From contig PLBX01000448.1 of assembly GCA_003135495.1 (NCBI GenBank), forward strand, positions 7,335-19,645: 12,311 nucleotides of DNA. Direction: 5' to 3'. This DNA is from Acidobacteriaceae bacterium. GTDB lineage: Bacteria; Acidobacteriota; Terriglobia; Terriglobales; Acidobacteriaceae. The notes under the pieces were generated by a model. That model did not search any database. It was not told where the DNA came from and saw only the letters and a list, made by a program, of their open reading frames with translations. The translations under genes were made by a program, and so were the position numbers. Position 1 is the first letter of the stretch, and every line of letters starts with the position of its first letter. Positions 7,191 through 12,311 of the stretch are shown in pieces.

Positions 7191-8030
7191 CTACACTGCT
7201 GTCTTGCGACTCGCCTTCTTCGAGTGATCCTTATAATGACGCACGAACCGCGCTCCCCACTCGATAAGCTTCTCTGCTAAAGCAGCTCCGGTGTCGGGCG
7301 AGCAAAGGCGCGGATCACCAGCTGCGACACCGCTCGGGGCGAGTTCCGCAACCTCGAGCGGCACGGATACATCAAAGCCGTCGAACCCTACCGTCGCCAA
7401 ACCCGTGACGGGCAGGCCGATGACCTCGGGACGAGCGCTGGGTCCCGGAATCATATCCCAGCGAACGCGATCAGGAAAAAAGTGCATCGCCAGACTCGTC
7501 AGTACGTCCGATCCATGCCCTGATGTCTGCCTGGTCTTTTCCTCGCCGACAACATCCACCAATAGACGAGTCGCAACCCTCCAAAGATAAATATTCGGAA
7601 TCAGGCATCCGCTCGACCGGTAGATCTCCGACGTCACTTCCTGTATGCACTGCACGTTTCCATCGTGCCCGTTCAGGATGATCAGATTGGAAAGATCATG
7701 CCGCAAAAGACAACCGATAACGTCCAGCAATATCGCACGCAGAGTAGCTTGGGAAATGGCGAGGCCTCCGGGAGTGCTGCCGAAGTAATTAGCTCCCCCG
7801 AACGGAATCACCGGAGCAACCAAAGTCTCCACGCCCGATGCACAGGCGCGCTCGGCAATCCGGGTCGCAACGTGTTCCGCTAACAGGTAGTCTCCCATCG
7901 GCGCATGAGGACCTTGATCTTCATGGCTTCCCAGCGGGAGCAGAATTACTGGCTTTCTACCAAATATTTCACGCCCTTCGCCGGCGGTTAAGTCGCCCAT
8001 GCGAACTTTTCTGGAAACTCTAGAACTCAT
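7191..8030 (-). CDS. Creatininase-family metal-dependent amidohydrolase
   Basis: A 279-residue protein, near the usual ~240-280 residues of the creatininase (creatinine amidohydrolase) family of cytoplasmic metal-dependent hydrolases that open cyclic or formyl amides. Family signatures are LPLGSHEDQGPHAPMGD (31-47), VAPVIPFGG (71-79), LNGHDGN (119-125) and SGHGSDVLTS (170-179). E37, H42, D47, H122 and H172 are present. Q39 sits where the family usually has a metal-binding His (EQHG), and DVLTS replaces the usual E.ETS, so this is a divergent subfamily. The start at 8030 is supported by GGAG at 8040-8043, 9 nt upstream. It is transcribed away from the APC permease across a shared 370-bp region, suggesting uptake and hydrolysis of one substrate. 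The substrate is unknown; creatinine is not implied. Confidence 0.85.
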   Translation of the reverse strand: MSSRVSRKVRMGDLTAGEGREIFGRKPVILLPLGSHEDQGPHAPMGDYLLAEHVATRIAERACASGVETLVAPVIPFGGANYFGSTPGGLAISQATLRAILLDVIGCLLRHDLSNLIILNGHDGNVQCIQEVTSEIYRSSGCLIPNIYLWRVATRLLVDVVGEEKTRQTSGHGSDVLTSLAMHFFPDRVRWDMIPGPSARPEVIGLPVTGLATVGFDGFDVSVPLEVAELAPSGVAAGDPRLCSPDTGAALAEKLIEWGARFVRHYKDHSKKASRKTAV

Positions 8031-8039
8031 TCAGGTTCT

Positions 8040-8043
8040 CTCC
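8040..8043 (-). promoter_or_regulatory. Ribosome binding site of the creatininase-family gene
   Basis: GGAG on the minus strand, 9 nt before the ATG at 8030. This fixes the start upstream of the second in-frame ATG at residue 11. Confidence 0.6.
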
Positions 8044-8155
8044 GAATAGATGCGACAGCGATCGAAATTTGCAGAATCAGATCACCGCCCTGTGCTCGAG
8101 AACCGCGCATGTCGCGGCGAATTCGTTCGCAAGGGAGCGATCAATGATGGCTTGA

Positions 8156-8214
8156 AGCTTCGGGCCGCCAGCAAACTATAAATTCTGTTTGCTCGTACCT
8201 GATAGCCCGAAGCT
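8156..8214. repeat. Nested inverted repeats in the divergent intergenic region
   Basis: Outer arms AGCTTCGGGC (8156-8165) and GCCCGAAGCT (8205-8214) are a perfect 10-bp inverted repeat. Inside them AGCAAAC (8170-8176) and GTTTGCT (8187-8193) are a perfect 7-bp inverted repeat around an A/T-rich 10-bp centre (TATAAATTCT). Together they can fold as one hairpin with an asymmetric internal loop on either strand, or serve as a regulator site. The centre contains TATAGT on the minus strand, a reasonable -10 for the creatininase gene. There is no T-tract, so a simple terminator is unlikely. Confidence 0.6.
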
Positions 8215-8292
8215 CGCAGCTCGAACTGGCGTGCCGACGCGATAAATTCGATCTTCCAGACACTTTCCGAGGACGATTGGTTCACGAGCAGT

Positions 8293-8316
8293 AGTGATCG
8301 CAGTTACTATATCACT
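8293..8316. promoter_or_regulatory. Dyad AGTGAT-N12-ATCACT, candidate operator of the permease gene
   Basis: A perfect 6-bp inverted repeat with a 12-bp spacer containing TACTAT (8305-8310), a possible -10 for the permease gene 85 bp downstream. Size and spacing fit a dimeric repressor site, but 6-bp arms arise by chance fairly often. Confidence 0.3.
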
Positions 8317-8390
8317 TCCACTCACGGCATCCTGAGCGCGAGGACACCGTTTAATCGGTCGTGATGCGGATTTAACAGACCAGTGAAGTG

Positions 8391-8396
8391 AAGGAG
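8391..8396 (+). promoter_or_regulatory. Ribosome binding site deciding the permease start
   Basis: AAGGAG leaves only 1 nt to an in-frame TTG at 8398 but 4 nt to the GTG at 8401. This favours GTG, though the spacing is still short. Confidence 0.5.
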
Positions 8397-8400
8397 CTTG

Positions 8401-9966
8401 GTGATTAAGAATCCACAGACGGTATCGGAGAGTACGCCCCGTACGCACGAGTTGGTCAAGGGCATCGGCATTACAAGCGCGATCGCACTCGTAGCGGGCA
8501 ACATGATCGGCTCAGGAATTTTTATTGTACCTGCCGATATCGCACGTCTCGTCGGCTCGCCTTCACTGTTGATTGCGACATGGATCGTGACCGGCGTAAT
8601 GGTTGTCGGAGGAGCGCTTGCATATAGCGAACTCGCGGTGATGATGCCGCGCGCCGGTGGACAGTATATATACCTGCGTGAGGGGCTGGGCCCGCTCTGG
8701 GGCTTTCTGTATGGCTGGACGTTGTTCCTGGTAATTCAGACTGGAACCATCGCTGCAGTCGGCATGGCATTTGGAAAGTTTCTCGGCGTTCTGGTTCCGT
8801 CGATTTCACCGTCAAACTGGCTGATTCATTTCGTGCACGTCCCGCTGATTCGTCTTGGGTCGATTCGGATTGGGGACATCGATGCAGGCCTTAACACGCA
8901 GAATGTGGTGGCGATCCTCGTCATTCTATTTCTCACCGGCATCAACATTCTCGGAGTGAAAACCGGCGCTGCCTTGCAGATTGTGCTGACGACTGCGAAG
9001 GCGATCCTTCTCTTATCCCTGATCATCCTGGGAATATTTGTCGGACGCAACGCGCAAGCGATCTTGTCCAATTTTGGGACCAACTTCTGGCACGATTCGG
9101 GATGGCGAGTCATGCATGCTGTCCACATCGGAACCGGCGCGTCCATTGTGACCGTCGGCAGCATCACGATCGTGGCGCTTGCCCAAGTAGGCCCGCTGTT
9201 CTCATCTGAAGCCTGGAACAACGTGACCTTCGCTTCCGGAGAAGTAAGAAATCCGCAGCGAACCTTGCCGATGGCACTGGTAATCGGCTGTACGGCGGTG
9301 TTTGCGCTCTATATTCTGACGAACTTCGCCTACCTCAGCGTTCTTCCGTTGGCTGGGACGCCGAATGCACCCACCGTCCTGAACCGAGGAATTCAGTACG
9401 CCTCCGAGGATCGAGTGGCGACTGCGATGATTGAGCAGATATTCGGTTCGAGCGGTGCAAAGATCATGGCAGGCGCGATTCTCGTATCCTGCTTCGGCGC
9501 AGCCAACGGACTGATTCTGGCCGGAGCACGCGTCTACTATGCCATGGCCAAAAACGGCCTGTTCTTTCGCGGCGCCGCATCGGTCCACCCGAAATATCGG
9601 ACTCCAGCGCGGTCGCTGATAATCCAGTGTGTGTGGGCGTGCCTATTATGTATATCCGGGAGTTATGCCCAGCTATTGGATTACATTATTTTCGCCGTCG
9701 TAATGTTTTATATCCTGACGCTGCTTGCAGTATTCGCCCTGCGTAGAAAGCGGCCGCACGAGCCTCGCCCATACCGCGCCGTAGGATATCCAATTCTCAC
9801 CGCCGTAAATATTATTCTCGCAATCTACATCGACGCGGTGCTGCTGAAGTACAAGCCCCAGTACACGTGGCCCGGATTAATAATTGTCCTACTCGGCCTG
9901 CCTTTTTATTTTCTAATCGCTCGCGGCAACGCATCGCGGATGGTTTCGGCAGACGCTACCGAATAA
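8401..9966 (+). CDS. APC-superfamily amino-acid permease
   Basis: A 521-residue inner-membrane transporter with about 12 hydrophobic segments. The first helix carries GNMIGSGIF (33-41), the unwound glycine-rich turn that in the APC superfamily binds the amino-acid carboxylate. PRAGGQYIY follows at about 83-91, and SEAWNNVTFASGEVRNP at about 270-287 resembles the helix 6-7 region of LAT/APA-type carriers. The C-terminus ends with two helices separated by a short loop and a small hydrophilic tail. GTG is taken as the start because of the Shine-Dalgarno at 8391-8396; no ATG is available nearby. It is divergent from the creatininase-family gene, which makes that enzyme's substrate a candidate cargo, and convergent with the kinase gene with 11 bp between stop codons, leaving no room for a separate terminator. 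Specificity and mode (symport or exchange) cannot be read. Confidence 0.88.
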   Translation: MIKNPQTVSESTPRTHELVKGIGITSAIALVAGNMIGSGIFIVPADIARLVGSPSLLIATWIVTGVMVVGGALAYSELAVMMPRAGGQYIYLREGLGPLWGFLYGWTLFLVIQTGTIAAVGMAFGKFLGVLVPSISPSNWLIHFVHVPLIRLGSIRIGDIDAGLNTQNVVAILVILFLTGINILGVKTGAALQIVLTTAKAILLLSLIILGIFVGRNAQAILSNFGTNFWHDSGWRVMHAVHIGTGASIVTVGSITIVALAQVGPLFSSEAWNNVTFASGEVRNPQRTLPMALVIGCTAVFALYILTNFAYLSVLPLAGTPNAPTVLNRGIQYASEDRVATAMIEQIFGSSGAKIMAGAILVSCFGAANGLILAGARVYYAMAKNGLFFRGAASVHPKYRTPARSLIIQCVWACLLCISGSYAQLLDYIIFAVVMFYILTLLAVFALRRKRPHEPRPYRAVGYPILTAVNIILAIYIDAVLLKYKPQYTWPGLIIVLLGLPFYFLIARGNASRMVSADATE

Positions 9967-9977
9967 CACTTTTCGCC

Positions 9978-12311
9978 CTATTGCAGTTTCGCGTACTCAG
10001 CCTTCGCTTCTTTCAGAATGGGGATGTCGAGATCGGCTTCTTTCCAGAGCGCTAAGAAGTCCTGATAGGCGGTTCGCGCGTTGGCAGTGTCATGCTGGGC
10101 AGCCAGGGCTCGTGCCAAACCTAGTTGAGCGATTGGATACGCGACCGAGGCCACGGACAGGCCGCGGCGGGCGAGGATGTTGCGAAACTCCGCGACGGCG
10201 TTGGCCGCCTGACCGGTGGCGATGTATGCTTCGCCACGCAGAATATGATTGTCAAAATAGAGTCCATCTTCGTAGGGTTGGGCGGCCGCGAGGGTTTGAA
10301 TCGCGGCGGCCGGCTTGCCATGGCGAATCTCAGATCGCGCTTCCACGCGCGGGCCAATTTCATGCTGGATGAACGTGTCTTCCGGGCGCGCGCGACGGGC
10401 TTCCGCCAGCAGCGACTCAGCTTTCTGGTCCTGTCCAGCGGCCGAAGCGTTATCGGCTGCCGCTGTGACAAAAGACGGATCGCGGGATAGGGCGAGGGCG
10501 GCATCCACCTGCTCGGCTGCCCGGGTGGAGTACCCGAGCGCGGCCTCTATGTTCGCTTCCTCCATCAATTGGTCGGCGGCGACATCAGGGATGCCCAGAC
10601 TTTTCGCCCGGTCGACTGCCCGCGCGCGCAATTCCCGCTCTTGCGACACATGACCGAGTGTGGCCGCGTATGAAGCCTGCTGAGCGAGCACTCGCAACTC
10701 GCCCTCGGGAGTCGCTTTTGCCAAAGCCTCCATGCGTTCCGTAGTGGCTGTGTCTCCGCGTAACCTGGCAGAGTTCGCTAAAGCAACGTAAAAAAGAGAT
10801 CCCTTAATGTTCCTCTGCTGTGCTTGCGCCAGCAGCGCATCGGCATTATCCATCCTACCCAGGCTTCTATAACCCTGGGCTCCGACGAGATAGCAGTTCA
10901 GGGTGTCGGGCACAAGACGAATCGCATCGAGGCAGTTCTCCACCGTTTTCTCGAACCGCCCAAGTTGCAGATATGAGACAGCCACATTGATGCGGGAGGC
11001 TTCGTCGCGAGGATAAGTCTGCTTCATCAGCTCCCAGGCTTCAATGGTCTTTTCCAATTGTCCAATATTGAAATAGTAGTAGGCGGTAATGTACAGCCGC
11101 TCGTATTCGCTGGTGCGATCCCGCAGTTCGAACGCCTTCGCTACCTCCTTATTGGATAACGACGGTTGGTTGGTGTTGCCGGCGACCACGCCGAGGCGCA
11201 GGTGGGCGAGAGCGAAGTTGGGGTCAAGTTCGATCGCTCGCTGATAAAGCGGGACGGATTGGATGTCCTCTAACTTGGAGTGCAGTTGGTCGGCAAGGGT
11301 GTAAGCTTTGAGCGCTTCCAGGGAAGATGTGGTGGCCTGATCGAGCGGCTTGTCGAATTTCTGCACCGAAGCGAGCGATTCGCCGAGCTTCTCGCGCAAT
11401 TTCGTCGCCGCGTTGCCGAGGGTGCCAAGGACGGCATCCTTGCCCCCTGCCTGCTCCTGCGCCTGCGCGAGCGAATCGCCGCTGGAGGCGTTTACAGCTT
11501 CAATGGTTAAGAGGTACTGGCTGCCAACCAGCGCGATCGATCCGGTCAGCATCGCCTTGATTCCGTTGCGCTGGCATATTTCGCGGCCGATATCGCTGGT
11601 CACGAGCTGATCGGGTGCGCGGCCCATATATTTGAGCGTCTTCTGCACCTGCTGCTCGGGCACGACGTTGAGAAATGGCGATTGCTGAAGATCGACGGCC
11701 AGCGCCTTCTTCAGTGTGCCGTCGAATACCGCATCGCCGGTCGTGTTAACGAAATCGGTGACCAGGATCGAGTCCTTTTCGGTGATGGCATGGGCGCGCC
11801 GCTGATAGAGGAACAGTGCCATGACGGCAATAACGCAGACCAGCACTGCCACTGCCGAGTACAGCCGCCACGGGGGACGCGCAGCCGGCGCGGTGCTGGA
11901 AGCTGAGTCCGCGGCTGCCACTTGCGCGCTTCCCGATGCTGCGGTCGCGTGGCCACTGGATGTTGCAACAACTGCTGCCGATCCGCTAACCGCTCTCGGA
12001 TGACTCCCCGATCCGCTCGGCAAGTTTGGAGCCACGATGGCAGCGCCACTTTCCAGAACCGGACTTCTTCCGGATTCCATCTCGCGGCGTACGCGTTTCA
12101 GATCGGCGCGCATGTCGGAGGCATTCTGATAGCGCAACTCCCGGTCCTTGTCGAGAGCCTTACTGATGATCTCTTCGAGTTTGGGAGGAATATCGGGATT
12201 GATGCGGGACGGAGCGGCTGGCGCGCGCTCGATGATGGCGTGGAAGATTACGGCCGAAGTGTCTCCGCGGAATGCGACCAAACCGGTCGCCATCTCGTAG
12301 AGAACGGCGCC
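9978..12311 (-). CDS. Ser/Thr protein kinase with TolB-like and TPR domains, N-terminus beyond the right edge
   Basis: 777 residues are visible, with the frame open to the window edge, so the kinase N-lobe and catalytic loop lie outside. The first residues, GAVLYEMATG, and then KALDKDRELRYQNASDMRADLKR (about 51-73) are the end of a Pkn-type kinase domain, subdomains IX-XI, with the conserved Arg of subdomain XI. A low-complexity Ala/Ser/Gly linker follows (about 80-145). Next come one transmembrane helix (about 149-169), a TolB/FlgO-like domain beginning SILVTDFVNTTGD (about 181-290), and a long TPR array including LYQRAIELDPNFALAHLRLG. Such kinase-TM-TolB-TPR proteins are typical of Acidobacteriota; the kinase is cytoplasmic and the TolB/TPR part periplasmic. 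Targets are unknown. It ends 11 bp from the convergent permease gene. Confidence 0.9.
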   Translation of the reverse strand, partial: GAVLYEMATGLVAFRGDTSAVIFHAIIERAPAAPSRINPDIPPKLEEIISKALDKDRELRYQNASDMRADLKRVRREMESGRSPVLESGAAIVAPNLPSGSGSHPRAVSGSAAVVATSSGHATAASGSAQVAAADSASSTAPAARPPWRLYSAVAVLVCVIAVMALFLYQRRAHAITEKDSILVTDFVNTTGDAVFDGTLKKALAVDLQQSPFLNVVPEQQVQKTLKYMGRAPDQLVTSDIGREICQRNGIKAMLTGSIALVGSQYLLTIEAVNASSGDSLAQAQEQAGGKDAVLGTLGNAATKLREKLGESLASVQKFDKPLDQATTSSLEALKAYTLADQLHSKLEDIQSVPLYQRAIELDPNFALAHLRLGVVAGNTNQPSLSNKEVAKAFELRDRTSEYERLYITAYYYFNIGQLEKTIEAWELMKQTYPRDEASRINVAVSYLQLGRFEKTVENCLDAIRLVPDTLNCYLVGAQGYRSLGRMDNADALLAQAQQRNIKGSLFYVALANSARLRGDTATTERMEALAKATPEGELRVLAQQASYAATLGHVSQERELRARAVDRAKSLGIPDVAADQLMEEANIEAALGYSTRAAEQVDAALALSRDPSFVTAAADNASAAGQDQKAESLLAEARRARPEDTFIQHEIGPRVEARSEIRHGKPAAAIQTLAAAQPYEDGLYFDNHILRGEAYIATGQAANAVAEFRNILARRGLSVASVAYPIAQLGLARALAAQHDTANARTAYQDFLALWKEADLDIPILKEAKAEYAKLQ

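Larger units (their letters stand above)
8031..8400. other. Divergent intergenic region between the creatininase and permease genes
   Basis: 370 bp without a gene. It must hold both promoters. The recognisable elements are the nested inverted repeats at 8156-8214, the dyad at 8293-8316 and the two ribosome binding sites. The remaining sequence shows no conserved riboswitch fold or small gene that I can support. Confidence 0.6.

Noticed and set aside
8031..8400. Amino-acid riboswitch or T-box leader for the permease
   Set aside because: The nested hairpin lacks the conserved T-box sequence and lacks any known riboswitch core that I can identify.
9967..9977. Shared terminator between the convergent permease and kinase genes
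   Set aside because: Only 11 bp separates the stop codons and no stem with a T-tract is visible there.
10112..12003. Plus-strand open frames opposite the kinase/TPR gene
   Set aside because: Arg/Ala/Ser-rich shadows of a long coding frame with clear domain structure.

Overview
The window looks like chromosomal DNA from an Acidobacteriota (Terriglobia-type) bacterium. Two things suggest this. One is a large Ser/Thr kinase fused to a transmembrane segment, a TolB-like domain and TPR repeats. The other is a remnant of a VWFA-related protein of the kind abundant in that phylum. This assignment is an inference from gene architecture; there is no rRNA marker. No tRNA, rRNA, CRISPR array, intact insertion sequence or clear intrinsic terminator was seen.

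Layout. (i) 1-6.6 kb, all on the minus strand: a gene-family cluster of membrane and secreted carbohydrate-active proteins. In transcription order (right to left) it holds a decayed 5' fragment of a GT39-type glycosyltransferase (6606-6412), two paralogous polytopic membrane proteins (6379-4994 and 4917-3511), an intact GT39-type glycosyltransferase (3354-1720) and a secreted GH36-like alpha-galactosidase that runs off the left edge (1679-1). (ii) 6.4-7.2 kb: a graveyard of fragments. It contains the GT39 fragment, a very short scrap of the 3' end of a third membrane-protein paralogue, and the C-terminal piece of a VWFA-related protein. (iii) 7.2-10 kb: a creatininase-family metal amidohydrolase (minus) and an APC-superfamily permease (plus). 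They diverge from a 370-bp intergenic region that carries nested inverted repeats. (iv) 10-12.3 kb: the C-terminal 777 residues of the kinase/TolB/TPR protein, convergent with the permease and only 11 bp from it.

How it fits together. The left cluster contains repeated copies of a two-gene module, membrane protein followed by GT39 glycosyltransferase. DNA homology between the two copies covers the 3' end of the membrane-protein gene, the spacer and the 5' end of the glycosyltransferase. One module is intact (4917-1720), one membrane-protein copy has lost its own GT39 partner (6379-4994), and one module is reduced to scraps (about 6903-6457). The likely theme is envelope or exopolysaccharide glycan assembly, with lipid-linked sugar transfer at the membrane and a secreted galactosidase for trimming or recycling. 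The creatininase/permease pair may import and hydrolyse a small amide, but the substrate cannot be read from sequence.
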